Positions 1 through 8,939 of a DNA stretch of 64,000 nt are shown one piece after another. A program made the position numbers and the translations under genes. The notes beneath the pieces are model-generated. The model searched no databases. It saw only the letters and a program-made list of their open reading frames with translations, and was not told where the DNA came from. Positions within the stretch are counted from its first letter, which is position 1; the number at the start of each line of letters is the position of its first letter. The DNA is from CAZTDD01 sp964612675. Its GTDB lineage: Bacteria > Hinthialibacterota > Hinthialibacteria > Hinthialibacterales > JAKPRU01. Location: the NCBI GenBank assembly GCA_964612675.1, contig CAZTDD010000007.1, positions 40,053-104,052 of the forward strand. Reading direction: 5' to 3'.

Positions 1-935
1 CTGACCGAGGTAGGGCCGACGGCACCCAGGCAGTCCATCGTAATTGCATCGCCCTCTTCCTTCTCGAGGATGTTGCGTGCCACAAGGTAACTCTTCAACC
101 CGTTGCGAACATCTTGTTCGGTGGGGCCGGAGAGACTGATTGCCTGAGTAACATACTCCTCCGCCATTCGGTTTACTTCACTCACCGAAGAGATCTTATT
201 GTACTCTTCCAGAAATGTACTCGCCGGGATATATCGTAGTTTCGTTCCGAGGTGATCGATCTCTGTGTCATTGCGTTCGTCGCCCCGCAGGACAATGAAA
301 CGGGTCTCGCGGAGCTTCGCCCCCGCCTTGATCATTTTCATGCCGAATGCCGCCTGACTGAAACTATCGGTGCAGGAAATCAAACACCCTTTTTGATCCG
401 CAACACGCCATGTGTTGGTCGTGAACGCGGCCCCTAACGGTGCGAAGACGATTGTTGGGATTTTACTGTCGACTGCTTTGTAAGCGGTTGGCCACGAGTG
501 TTCTTGTCGATCGAGGAGAACGACCAGCAATCCGTCGGGCTTTGCCGCTTTTGCCTCGGCCACCCAAGCGTCCGCTTCTTCGGTGGAGTAAATCGGCTTG
601 GGACGAATGTCGATTCTTATTCCGAGATCCTTTGCCGTTCGTTCGATGTCATTGCGATATCGTTTCAATGCCGCCTCACCGTCATAGACGGCGCCGGGCC
701 ACCGCATTCCGTATTCCTCTTCGCGTCGCACGAAGGTTACCTTCATTTTCGGTACGTATTTCGATGCCGGTCCCTTCGGTTCGATCTTCCCCCCTCTTTC
801 CGGAGCCGCGACGGCGGTATTCCGTAAGAGAGTGGGACCGACAGCGGCAGCGCCTGTAGCTGTGGCGAGAAATGTCCGGCGGGAGCAACAACAACTGCCC
901 GCGTGCTCATGCGATCCGTGTTTTGTCTTATCCAT
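1..935 (-). CDS. Tat-exported L-fucose isomerase-like protein (C-terminus cut off by window edge)
   Basis: The frame begins at ATG 935, nine bases after a GGAGGAAC ribosome site, and runs off the left edge, so about 311 codons are seen. The N-terminus carries a twin-arginine signal (SRRTFLATATG) after a His/Cys-rich leader with three consecutive Cys. The rest aligns by eye with the exported protein at 10200-11648: a WPGA-YD motif near residue 75, a 'KPDGLL' strand, 'PTIVFAPLG', and 'LGTKLRYIP'. That protein has the C-terminal features of the L-fucose/L-arabinose isomerase fold, so this one is probably the same family; the metal-binding half lies outside the window. Export of an isomerase-like fold suggests sugar binding or a periplasmic reaction rather than classical fucose catabolism; this is inference. 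It lies 112 bp downstream of the NagB-like gene on the same strand and may be co-transcribed. Confidence 0.8.
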   Translation of the reverse strand, partial: MDKTKHGSHEHAGSCCCSRRTFLATATGAAAVGPTLLRNTAVAAPERGGKIEPKGPASKYVPKMKVTFVRREEEYGMRWPGAVYDGEAALKRYRNDIERTAKDLGIRIDIRPKPIYSTEEADAWVAEAKAAKPDGLLVVLLDRQEHSWPTAYKAVDSKIPTIVFAPLGAAFTTNTWRVADQKGCLISCTDSFSQAAFGMKMIKAGAKLRETRFIVLRGDERNDTEIDHLGTKLRYIPASTFLEEYNKISSVSEVNRMAEEYVTQAISLSGPTEQDVRNGLKSYLVARNILEKEEGDAITMDCLGAVGPTSV

Positions 936-1047
936 CTTGTTCCTCCAGGAATCTATATCTTCAGAAATCTGGCACATCTTTTCCATTCTAGGCTCTGTTC
1001 GAAACGTTGACCAGAGCTTGCCTGAAGTGACCGGCTCGACCTGTCGG

Positions 1048-2007
1048 CTAATTGCATTCGGCTTCCAGCGGTCCCGCAAGTTCCTTCAGGAAAAACAGTC
1101 GTCCAGGCAACGTCGGCATGAATGTGGATGGTACCCATGGATCCGGGCCGTACCTGAGGGTCATCCAGAAGCTCATTCCCTGCCACTGCATTCCCCGCGA
1201 GAGTGCTCCGTCGCATCCACCGATAATCCAATCCGCCTCCAGGAACAACCCCGGACCGATGGTGTTCGCGTAGCAGGGGACAAGCGTTGTCCGGCTCTTG
1301 AAACTGGTAATCGCATTCTGCTCGATCGTCATCGGGTGTAAGGCGGCACCGATACGGTGAGTTTGTTTTTCCCATTCTTTGATCGAGTCGAATTCGGCTG
1401 CGAAATGAGGCTCCCAAAACGCAATATGGCAGGCCCGGCCGATACCGAAAACGACCGCCAAGTCAGCACCGCTTTTCTTGAGGGAGGCAATTCGGTCGGC
1501 GAACTTTGGAAGTGCGGACTTGGTTGCGAAGAAGCGTTGTTTCTTGGGAGCGCTCAGTTTACCAAGCGGTCCATAAAAGGCGTCTTCCATGGCCTGTTGA
1601 AACGACCCCGGTTGATCCGGACCGACCGTATTGCCCTTCGCGTCCGACCACTCGTCCATGTTGAACCCATGCACGTGTTTACAATCGACCCCCCACTCCG
1701 TGAGAAAATAGACGGCCCACGAGTACATCCCCATCGGGCCGACCGGCAGGATCAACGCGAGACGTTTCCCTGCTTCTTTGGCTCGGCGGATTGTCTGAGC
1801 GATTTCGTGCCCCATTTTGGCGTCGAATTCGCCAATGGTCTCGCAAGGAACCGGTAGGAAACGTTTGTTCCACCAGGACTGGCGTTTTGTCGCATCCTCC
1901 GGCTTGTTCCTGCAGCACTGATCGATCTTCTTGAGATCCCAGCCCTCTGGGAAATACCTCTCCAGCATCGAACCCTTTACTGTGTTCATCAGATTTGGTG
2001 AAGCCAT
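1048..2007 (-). CDS. Glucosamine-6-phosphate deaminase (NagB)-like protein with altered active site
   Basis: Predicted 319 residues. The start at ATG 2007 is chosen because a GAGGAGGTTGAAG ribosome site precedes it; upstream codons in frame do not resemble the family. The NagB/6-phosphogluconolactonase fold is recognisable: 'LILPVGPMG' near residue 88 for phosphate binding, 'NMDEW' with Asp118-Glu119 matching the NagB proton-shuttling Asp72 region, and 'GIGRACHIAFWEP' at 188-200. In E. coli NagB the last motif is GVGNDGHIAFNEP; here Asp141 is replaced by Ala192 and Gly142 by Cys, while the His (194) and Glu (199) of the catalytic triad remain. The enzyme may therefore have a different sugar-phosphate substrate or be non-catalytic. 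It precedes the exported isomerase-like gene on the same strand. Confidence 0.75.
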   Translation of the reverse strand: MASPNLMNTVKGSMLERYFPEGWDLKKIDQCCRNKPEDATKRQSWWNKRFLPVPCETIGEFDAKMGHEIAQTIRRAKEAGKRLALILPVGPMGMYSWAVYFLTEWGVDCKHVHGFNMDEWSDAKGNTVGPDQPGSFQQAMEDAFYGPLGKLSAPKKQRFFATKSALPKFADRIASLKKSGADLAVVFGIGRACHIAFWEPHFAAEFDSIKEWEKQTHRIGAALHPMTIEQNAITSFKSRTTLVPCYANTIGPGLFLEADWIIGGCDGALSRGMQWQGMSFWMTLRYGPDPWVPSTFMPTLPGRLFFLKELAGPLEAECN

Positions 2008-2144
2008 CTTCAACCTCCTCGTGGTAGAATCGTTCCGGCGGGGCTGCCGTCGAAGAGCGCCCTGCGGTATGCTACAACAAATACCCCAACTACGTATACG
2101 AGGCATGCCGAAACAGCTTTGGCATTCTCCGGAGTGAAGTCGAT

Positions 2145-2981
2145 ATGGCCGAACCGTTTGTTGTCGCTTTGATTCAATTTCCCGGCTCGAACTGTGAAAC
2201 CGAAACCGCGCGCGCCCTTCGAACAGTGGGCTGCGATGTGAAGGTCGTCCGGTGGAATGAACCGGCATCTATGCTTGACGGATGTGATGCGTATGTGATC
2301 GGAGGCGGTTTCTCTTACGAGGACCGCATCCGGGCCGGTGTCATCGCCGCGAAAGAACCCCTGTTGGATGCGGTCGCCCGGAAGGCGGAGGAAGGAAAGC
2401 CGATTCTGGGAATCTGCAACGGAGCGCAGGTCGTCATGGAAGCGGGCCTGGTTCCCGGTCTCCATCCGGGGCAGGTGGAGATGGCCCTCGCGACGAACTT
2501 GATGAAGCGGGAGGGCCGGGTTGTCCGTTGCGGCCATCATTGTCATTGGATCAATCTCCGGTATGAAGCCGATCCGGGGCGCACTCCGTTTACGCGCGGC
2601 ATCGGAAAGGGACAGGTCCTCCCGATGACAATATCGCACGGAGAAGGCCGCTTCACATGCCGTGACGAAAACGTGTGGAGAGAACTCGAGGCGAACAACC
2701 AGATCATTTGGCGCTATTGCGATGATGACGGCACTCTTCAAGACGATTTTCCGGTGAATCCGAATGGCTCGTGGACCGGCGTGGCTGGAATCTGTAACCC
2801 GCAGGGGAACGTTTTGGCCATGATGCCGCATCCGGAACGGGCCTTTTTCATGCGTCAAATTCCTGCAGCGTGGGGCACCGAATGGGGCGAGAAACGGCGC
2901 GCCGCCTTTGGAGACAGGGCGCTGATGGAAGAGGGCGGCCCGGGCCGTATCCTATTCGAGAGCCTGGCCGCAGCGAGATAG
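2145..2981 (+). CDS. purQ: Phosphoribosylformylglycinamidine synthase subunit PurQ (glutaminase)
   Basis: 278 residues. PurQ is the class I glutamine amidotransferase subunit that supplies ammonia for conversion of FGAR to FGAM in purine synthesis, working with PurL (and PurS). The nucleophile sits in 'GICNGAQ' (Cys91) and the His-Glu dyad in 'MPHPERAF' near the C-terminus; the oxyanion glycine stretch 'IGGGFSYEDRIRAG' is present. It is longer than the usual ~225-residue PurQ, with extra sequence in the second half, like the longer PurQ forms of some other phyla. An SD-like GGAG lies about 10 bases before ATG 2145. purL and purS are not in the window. Only 9 bp separate it from the next gene, which is unrelated in function. 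Confidence 0.93.
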   Translation: MAEPFVVALIQFPGSNCETETARALRTVGCDVKVVRWNEPASMLDGCDAYVIGGGFSYEDRIRAGVIAAKEPLLDAVARKAEEGKPILGICNGAQVVMEAGLVPGLHPGQVEMALATNLMKREGRVVRCGHHCHWINLRYEADPGRTPFTRGIGKGQVLPMTISHGEGRFTCRDENVWRELEANNQIIWRYCDDDGTLQDDFPVNPNGSWTGVAGICNPQGNVLAMMPHPERAFFMRQIPAAWGTEWGEKRRAAFGDRALMEEGGPGRILFESLAAAR

Positions 2982-2990
2982 GAACACGGC

Positions 2991-4736
2991 ATGCCGCGTG
3001 CCGCAACCGCTTGTTTGCTCTTACTTATTCTTCTCCTCCACGTTGTGCTGCTCGCTTCGAGTATGCGGATCAAATCTCCGACCATCGACGAGCCTCATCA
3101 TTTGACGATCGGTCTCATGACCCTCGCCAGCGGTGATTTTCGGATGTGCCGTGACGATCCGCCGCTTCAGAACCTGATCAACGGGGCGCCCGTTCTCCTG
3201 TTCTATCAGCCGAGTCTTCCTTTCTCCAATGAGAACTGGCATTCTGCGCAAAGCTACGGGGCGCTTGCTCATGAATTCATTCAAACGAATAGCGAGTACT
3301 TTCTCGACTATGTTTGGACGGCTCGATGGACAAGTGTTGGGATTTCTCTTGCAACATGTTGTGTTGTTTTTCTGTGGACGCGCGAACTGTTCGGGGACGC
3401 AGCCGGACTGTTTTCTATCGCACTTGCGGCATTCGAGCCAACATTGATCGCCCACGGGAGGCTGGTCACTACCGACATACTTGCCACGTTCTTCTTTGTC
3501 GGAGTCTGCTTTTTCTTGTGGCGTACGGTCAAGAAGCCGTCAGTGATCCACTGGATTATCGTGGCCTTTTTGCTTGGCGCTGCGTTGGCGACGAAACATT
3601 CGCTGATTTTGCTCTTGCCTTTCGCTTTTCTTGCAGTTGCCTGGATTCATTTCTGCGCCACAAATAAAGGTCAGTCTCTTTGGAGACGTACGGTCGGAAC
3701 GCTGGGGCATTTTGTTTTGCTCTTGCTCGCAGCCGGGCTCGTTCTTTGGACGATTTACGGATTTGAGATTGGTGACAGTGTCAAGGAACCGAGGCCGCCG
3801 ATTCTGGATCCAATCTGGTCGACTCTTTACGAGACCGCTCAAACCACGTTCGGGTTATTCGGTCTCGATTCTCCTCTCGGCGACCCGAACGATCCCGAGG
3901 AGCCTGTATTCGCGGCGATGCGTTCATCGCTGCCGTTGTTCAGCTATTGGGAGAGCTTTTTCACGCAAGCTGCGCACGCTCGCCGGGGCCACTGGGCGAC
4001 CTTTTTGGGCGAGGTCGGTACACGCGGCTGGTGGCTGTATTATCCCGTTCTCTTTGTGACGAAGACCACGATCCCGTTTCTTCTTATGACCGCTCTCGGA
4101 GTCTTCTTTCTACTGCGGGATTCGCGTTATTCGAGAGTCGACCGGCTGTTTGTACTCGGACCGCCGATTTTCTTCTTTCTCTTTCTTGTTTTTACGAATC
4201 GTGCGGCGATCGGAATCCGTCACCTTATGCCTATTCTCCCCGTGTACTGTGTCGCAGCGGGGGCATGGTTCGAGAAAGTGCGTCAAAGGTGGTCGAAGAA
4301 CCGTGCGGTGATCGGTATTCTGGTTTTTCTGCTGTGCTGGCATTTCGCGGAGACTTTATGGGCCTATCCACATTATATTCCTTATTACAACGAAGCGGTC
4401 GGAGGACCAGCGAACGGTATTCACATCTCGACGGATTCCAATTTGGATTGGGGACAGGATCTTCCTCTGTTAAACAAAGAAATTCAGGAGAACAATATCG
4501 ATGACTTCTACTTCATCTATTTCGGTTCGCCGGATCTAATTCCGATCTATGGTCTCGACGCTGTTATTCCATACCCCGACGATATCGGCAGACCGGGCTG
4601 GTGGGCGATTAGTGCGACTTGCCTGTCTGGCATCGGATCGCGCTATACGGCAGACGATCTAGCTGTGTTTCGAGAGATGGAACCGGAAGCGGTAGTCGGG
4701 TATTCCATCTATCTTTTCCGAATATCAGCCGAATAA
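2991..4736 (+). CDS. GT39/ArnT-like (GT-C) integral membrane glycosyltransferase
   Basis: 581 residues with an N-terminal hydrophobic segment, then 'SPTIDEPHHL' containing the Asp-Glu of the first periplasmic loop that defines GT-C enzymes of the dolichyl-phosphate-mannose mannosyltransferase/ArnT type, followed by 'DDPPLQNL' (the NPPL-like motif). About ten further hydrophobic segments follow, ending in a periplasmic C-terminal domain with 'STDSNLDWGQDL', a signature I associate with this family in PVC-like genomes. Such enzymes use polyprenyl-phosphate sugars to glycosylate lipid or protein acceptors on the outer side of the inner membrane. It follows purQ by 9 bp with its own AGGA site, so it is probably co-transcribed. 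Confidence 0.85.
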   Translation: MPRAATACLLLLILLLHVVLLASSMRIKSPTIDEPHHLTIGLMTLASGDFRMCRDDPPLQNLINGAPVLLFYQPSLPFSNENWHSAQSYGALAHEFIQTNSEYFLDYVWTARWTSVGISLATCCVVFLWTRELFGDAAGLFSIALAAFEPTLIAHGRLVTTDILATFFFVGVCFFLWRTVKKPSVIHWIIVAFLLGAALATKHSLILLLPFAFLAVAWIHFCATNKGQSLWRRTVGTLGHFVLLLLAAGLVLWTIYGFEIGDSVKEPRPPILDPIWSTLYETAQTTFGLFGLDSPLGDPNDPEEPVFAAMRSSLPLFSYWESFFTQAAHARRGHWATFLGEVGTRGWWLYYPVLFVTKTTIPFLLMTALGVFFLLRDSRYSRVDRLFVLGPPIFFFLFLVFTNRAAIGIRHLMPILPVYCVAAGAWFEKVRQRWSKNRAVIGILVFLLCWHFAETLWAYPHYIPYYNEAVGGPANGIHISTDSNLDWGQDLPLLNKEIQENNIDDFYFIYFGSPDLIPIYGLDAVIPYPDDIGRPGWWAISATCLSGIGSRYTADDLAVFREMEPEAVVGYSIYLFRISAE

Positions 4737-4916
4737 CAAACGAGATATGTCTGCGTGGCTCTCTCTTGTCTTCTATTAGCAGGAAAAAGAGCAGACATTC
4801 TGTGACGATTGACATGTTTGAAGATGAGAAGTATTGTGTTCTGTACGAGTTGTTCGACGCAGGCAGCGACGGTAAGACCTTATCTCTGGAAATGCAGTTT
4901 TAGGAGTAACGTACCC

Positions 4917-5456
4917 GTGCGAAAAATGCCATCCTTCACGCTGATCGAGCTTTTGATTGTTGTTGCAATTATCGGGATTCTCGCAGCTATCGCTGTACCC
5001 AATTTCATGAATGCCCGGATTCGGGCTCTTGTGTCAAGGACGGAAGCCGATCTCCGCTCTTTAGCAACAGCGTTTGAGTCGTACCGTCTCGACAACAATA
5101 TGTATCCGCCGACACCGGCCCCGGGACAATACGTTCGTTATGAACGTCTCGCCAAACTCACAACACCGGTCGCTTACATGAATCATATCCCGACGGATCC
5201 CTTTTTTAACGATCCGACTCAAGACCACGAGTTGGCAAATGCCTACCCGTTCTGGGATCCGGAAGCAACAGACGGTTTCAAGATGAATGAACGATATTTT
5301 CGAACCATGCCCGAAGAAGAATCCAAGAGAGGTCGTTGGACGATTCTCGGAAGCGGACCGGACGGTGTATATCTGGTCTCTTCGTTTGGAGTGGTGCCTT
5401 ACGATTCGTCGAACGGTGTGGTAAGTGAAGGCGATATATTTCGGATGGGGCCTTGA
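4917..5456 (+). CDS. GspG-type pseudopilin with non-glycine processing site
   Basis: Start taken as GTG 4917 because TAGGAGTAAC at 4901 gives an ideal ribosome site; it yields 179 residues. The N-terminus VRKMPS|FTLIELLIVVAIIG is a short basic leader and class III pilin helix, but the residue before the cleavage site is Ser rather than the near-invariant Gly. After the helix comes an ordered region (SRTEADLRSLATAFESYRLDN..YPPT), then 'GSGPDG' and a terminal 'SSNG-x4-EGDIFRMGP', matching the C-termini of the two other pseudopilins here. Proteins of this type are type II secretion or minor-pilus subunits, but no secretion operon is nearby; it is a solitary gene. Confidence 0.88.
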   Translation: MRKMPSFTLIELLIVVAIIGILAAIAVPNFMNARIRALVSRTEADLRSLATAFESYRLDNNMYPPTPAPGQYVRYERLAKLTTPVAYMNHIPTDPFFNDPTQDHELANAYPFWDPEATDGFKMNERYFRTMPEEESKRGRWTILGSGPDGVYLVSSFGVVPYDSSNGVVSEGDIFRMGP

Positions 5457-5475
5457 TTATGAGTAAAAAGATCAG

Positions 5476-5732
5476 CCCTCACCCTGACCCTCTCCCAGAG
5501 GGAGAGGGAACTTGCGATGCCCGGCTCTCCCAAAGGGAAACGTTGACACAGGAGTCTTATGACGGTGGTAGGAGTCTGACGTGGCAGTAGTCTGACGCGG
5601 TAGGAGTCTGACGTGGTAGCGGTCTGACGTGCGTGTTGCTCAGTTTCCTCAGTAAAGTCTTACAGGGCGAAAAAAATCGGCCCCCAGACTCAGAGGTTCC
5701 CTCTCCCTCCGGGAGAGGGTTAGGGTGAGGGG
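5476..5732. repeat. Non-coding repeat element bounded by CCCTCACCC / GGGTGAGGG inverted arms
   Basis: The region between the pseudopilin and the aminotransferase begins with CCCTCACCCTGACCCTCTCCC, immediately followed by a self-complementary AGAGGGAGAGGG, and ends at 5699-5732 with the inverted counterpart. The same pair of arms occurs at 25376-25590 and 57125-57335. The interior holds the 16-bp tandem array listed separately. No convincing reading frame lies inside. Confidence 0.75.
5568..5631. repeat. Tandem array, four 16-bp units
   Basis: Four contiguous units: GTAGGAGTCTGACGTG, GCAGTAGTCTGACGCG, GTAGGAGTCTGACGTG, GTAGCGGTCTGACGTG. Units 1 and 3 are identical; the others differ at two to four positions. 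The core TCTGACG is invariant. It sits inside the inverted-arm element. Confidence 0.85.
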
Positions 5733-5742
5733 AAAAACGATT

Positions 5743-6843
5743 CTATGCTTCCGCTAACCCATTCAGTATCTCGATCCCTTTCTGAATCACGTTATCATCC
5801 GCCGCATACGAAATTCTGAAATGAGTCTTTTTCTCGGAAAAAACGCTGCCCGGAACCACAAGTACATTATTTCGAATCGCTTCTTCGACAAAACGGTCGC
5901 CATCCCCGTTCGGCGCTTTCGGGAAGGCATAAAATGCGCCGCCGGGACAAGTAATCTCGTAACGATCTTTGATTCCATTATAGATCAAATCTCTCTTTCG
6001 CTTATAAGCGATATTATTCTCAGACGTATCCTCATCGAGCGCCGCCAGGGCCGCCCACTGGGCGAAGGATGGCGCACAGACAAAAGAGTACATTTGAATA
6101 TTCATAAATGCTCCGATTATCGATTTTGGGCCGAGAGCATAACCGACCCGCCAGCCGGTCAAGGCCATCGATTTCGAAAACCCCGACAGCAAAATCGTAT
6201 TCGGATACCACTCAGCGATGGAAATTGGTTTTGTATCGTAAAGGAAACAATCATAAATCTCGTCTGTCAGGATAAACAAGTTGTTCTTTTCCGCCACTTT
6301 ACTCACCCCACGCAAAACATCCTCCGAATACACGGCTCCTGTGGGATTATTCGGACTATTGACAATAATCAATTTGGTGCGAGGGGTGACAGCGCGTTCA
6401 ATTTTCTCGGGATCGAGTTGAAAGTCGGGATAGGTATCCACATAAACCGGTTTTGCACCGACGAAGTTGGCGAGATGCTTATACATCACAAAATACGGAT
6501 CGGGGATGATCACTTCATCGCCATCATTCAGCAGCGCCAAGAAACTGAGGAGAATACCCCCGGATACGCCTGACGTAACGATAGCCTCCTCCGCATCGAT
6601 CCCGCGTTTCCGATAATCCTCCAGTAACCGTTCGCGGAGCGGGGGGATTCCGGCCGTCAGTGTGTAGGAGTTTTTCCCTTCACGGATCGCCTCAATCGCG
6701 ACTTCTTTTACCGGGTCAGGGACATCGAAATGAGGCTGGCCGATGGAGAGATTGACGGGATCTGTCATATCGGCAGCTAAAGCGAACACTTTCCGGATTC
6801 CCGACGAGTCAATCCGCGTCGTTCGATCTGCGAGTTCCACCAT
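5743..6843 (-). CDS. Pyridoxal-phosphate-dependent aminotransferase, class I/II (aspartate aminotransferase-like)
   Basis: 366 residues, ATG 6843 after GGAAGGA. Fold-type I aminotransferase signatures: 'IGQPHFDVPDPV' at the N-terminus, 'YTLTAGIPPLRE', the cofactor-binding 'NSPNNPTGAVY', 'TDEIYD', the Schiff-base lysine in 'LSGFSKSMALTGWRVGY', and the substrate-carboxylate arginine near the C-terminus in 'HFRISYA'. The subgroup resembles the 1-gamma/AspC-AlaA-like enzymes, so Asp, Ala or aromatic amino acids are plausible substrates; the sequence alone does not decide. It is a single-gene unit. An aromatic aminotransferase would supply aryl-pyruvates to the iorAB operon at 45-47 kb, but this link is speculative. 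Confidence 0.9.
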   Translation of the reverse strand: MVELADRTTRIDSSGIRKVFALAADMTDPVNLSIGQPHFDVPDPVKEVAIEAIREGKNSYTLTAGIPPLRERLLEDYRKRGIDAEEAIVTSGVSGGILLSFLALLNDGDEVIIPDPYFVMYKHLANFVGAKPVYVDTYPDFQLDPEKIERAVTPRTKLIIVNSPNNPTGAVYSEDVLRGVSKVAEKNNLFILTDEIYDCFLYDTKPISIAEWYPNTILLSGFSKSMALTGWRVGYALGPKSIIGAFMNIQMYSFVCAPSFAQWAALAALDEDTSENNIAYKRKRDLIYNGIKDRYEITCPGGAFYAFPKAPNGDGDRFVEEAIRNNVLVVPGSVFSEKKTHFRISYAADDNVIQKGIEILNGLAEA

Positions 6844-6901
6844 TGGAGTTTCCTTCCTTACAGAGATTGAAGGGGTACGGTAAGCAAAGCCTTTCGTTCT
6901 G

Positions 6902-8770
6902 TCAACTTTGCTGCTTCGCCCAATGAAATCGATATACCCGTTGGTTTTCGAATTGCTTCATCAACGAACCGTATCGGTCCATGAAGTCATTGAATCGTTC
7001 CCGCCGCTGTTCCGGCGGTCCGCCTCGTTCTTTGTTTCGTTTCCAGACACCCTTGGGTCCTTTCAGTAAATAGCCGACATTCATTTCTCGAAACCGTTTA
7101 GCAGTCTCTTCCGGCCCCAAATCGAGAAGCCACTGGTCGAGGATCTCCCCGAAGTGCGCATCCGATAGGATTTTAGGAAAATCCAAATAGAACGGATACC
7201 CACCGTGGTAAACATAGAGGCTGTAATCTTCGGAGAGATTATTCTCAATGAACTCCATTACACGTACATCTTCTCGTGTGAATATATCGTGGTCCAGCAA
7301 GTACTCGATGCGCGATTTCTGAGAGATGTGGATATCTCCATGCCAGTCGATTGCCGGATAATTGCAGTACGTCGCTTTTTGTACGAGGAAGGTTGCGGGT
7401 ACTGCGACAGCGAGGACCCAAAAGAGGTATTTCCCGATCGACGTTTTCTCTCGAAGAATGAAGAAAGCCGAACCCGTGAGAATGGTAAACGTGCCGTAGG
7501 TCAGCCCGAAAAGTCTTCCGACATCCGAACCCCACAAGAATGTGAACAAGGGGAAGGTCATTAGCGCTGTCAAGATCTCGGGACGAAACCGCTCGTACTC
7601 GACGGCAAGCAAGAGCAAAACAAAAGGGGTGAGACAGAAGAGAAGATCCGGTGCATTTAGCATCCAATGGATGTTGTGGAAAACCTGGTCGATATATTCC
7701 GCTACCGAATCGGAACGAAGGAAGTTCATTCCATGGTTGCGTTCGTTGGAATGCATGGCTTGAAGGAGATACTTGTTTCGCGCACCGAACACTCCACTGA
7801 GGAGCGGATAAAGCGGATTGCCGGTAAACAAATAGGATTTGATCATCCAGGGAGAAAACAGAATCCAGGCAACGGCGTTATATCCAATTAAGCGGAGGGC
7901 GAGGTGTTTCCAATCGTACTTCAATAAAAACCACGCGGCGATAACCGCGCTATGAAGTATAAGGCAGAAGATAAGCGCGTTCAGCTTGGTGCCCATAGCA
8001 ACTCCGCACCAAAATGCCGACATCCAAAAACATCGATTGTCGTTTGTATGCAACCAGCGCCATAGAAAGACGGTCGAGAGAAGTGTGAACAGCAGGACCG
8101 CCCTCTGGACGTTTGCCATGACAGGGATCCGGTGATGAATGATCGACAGATAAAGAACCACGGCCAGCATGGCGCTTGAGGAATCGGAGCGATTGCGTAC
8201 CGTCGAATAGAGCAACGCGCAGATAGGAAGAAGCAGAAACGTGATGAGGATCTTTGCAGTGATGTCATTCCCCACGAGTAGTGAGAATACGTACTGCAGA
8301 TGAAAATTCATCGGATAATGAGAAGGGAGGATGAACGGCACCCTGCATAATTCATTTCGATGAAGATAGAACTGCGGAACCCCCAGGTGGTACCATAGGG
8401 AATCGACTTCAACCTCCGGAGTGAGTGCGGATAGCAACTGCGGGAGAAGCAGAATGACAGCGAGTAGGCTTAAGAGGAGATTCTGACGGAGTATACCAAG
8501 AAGCGGTTGCGAACAATGTCTCAGCAATCGCCATCCTGCAGGGGCGGAGAGGAACGTCAGAAAAAGAAAAACAGGGATCACAATACCCGGTACAAAGAAT
8601 CCCGCAAGCAGAATCGCGAAAATTAAGATCGACGTGCACACCGCGCCGAAGCCCACGGCGAGGGCGATTTGTTCCCCGCGACGAAGGTCCAATGCGATCC
8701 AACGAAGGCATAATGAGCCTATCGAAAGAAGCAAGAAACTCTGCCAAATCCCTGCAAGAACAGCCATCAT
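6902..8770 (-). CDS. GT-C type integral membrane glycosyltransferase-like protein
   Basis: 622 residues. At least ten hydrophobic segments fill roughly the first 430 residues, followed by a soluble C-terminal part. After the third segment comes 'EVDSLWYHLGVPQFYL', the Asp-containing loop with Tyr-His that characterises a GT-C-like membrane family seen next to polysaccharide genes; 'HYPMNFHLQY' and 'MGTKLNAL' further support this. The likely role is transfer of a sugar from a polyprenyl-phosphate donor on the periplasmic face. No clear ribosome site precedes ATG 8770, and a Met codon follows directly, so the start is uncertain by one codon. It is divergent from the CBM9-like gene. Confidence 0.75.
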   Translation of the reverse strand: MMAVLAGIWQSFLLLSIGSLCLRWIALDLRRGEQIALAVGFGAVCTSILIFAILLAGFFVPGIVIPVFLFLTFLSAPAGWRLLRHCSQPLLGILRQNLLLSLLAVILLLPQLLSALTPEVEVDSLWYHLGVPQFYLHRNELCRVPFILPSHYPMNFHLQYVFSLLVGNDITAKILITFLLLPICALLYSTVRNRSDSSSAMLAVVLYLSIIHHRIPVMANVQRAVLLFTLLSTVFLWRWLHTNDNRCFWMSAFWCGVAMGTKLNALIFCLILHSAVIAAWFLLKYDWKHLALRLIGYNAVAWILFSPWMIKSYLFTGNPLYPLLSGVFGARNKYLLQAMHSNERNHGMNFLRSDSVAEYIDQVFHNIHWMLNAPDLLFCLTPFVLLLLAVEYERFRPEILTALMTFPLFTFLWGSDVGRLFGLTYGTFTILTGSAFFILREKTSIGKYLFWVLAVAVPATFLVQKATYCNYPAIDWHGDIHISQKSRIEYLLDHDIFTREDVRVMEFIENNLSEDYSLYVYHGGYPFYLDFPKILSDAHFGEILDQWLLDLGPEETAKRFREMNVGYLLKGPKGVWKRNKERGGPPEQRRERFNDFMDRYGSLMKQFENQRVYRFHWAKQQS

Positions 8771-8849
8771 ATCGATTTCGCGATTGATAACATCCGTCGA
8801 TTGACCGACGTCAACTCTTGCTGCTGTATTCGATTCTCATAAAGCAAAG

Positions 8850-8878
8850 TTGACGCTTTTGACCCCTCATGATACTTT
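8850..8878 (+). promoter_or_regulatory. Candidate sigma-70 promoter for the CBM9-like gene
   Basis: TTGACG (8850-8855), a 17-base spacer, then TACTTT (8873-8878). It lies 61 bases before ATG 8940 in a divergent intergenic region. Motif-based call only. Confidence 0.4.
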
Positions 8879-8939
8879 CTCTACTGGAAAAGAATAGTGT
8901 GTCCACATCTTTCCAAGTCTAAGGGATTCAATAGATTCT

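Noticed and set aside
2010..2858. Long open frame on the minus strand opposite purQ (282 codons)
   Set aside because: It lies antisense to a well-conserved gene, has no family signature, and its composition mirrors the codon bias of purQ.
5568..5631. Possible CRISPR array
   Set aside because: Units are 16 bp and directly adjacent, without spacers; no cas genes in the window.
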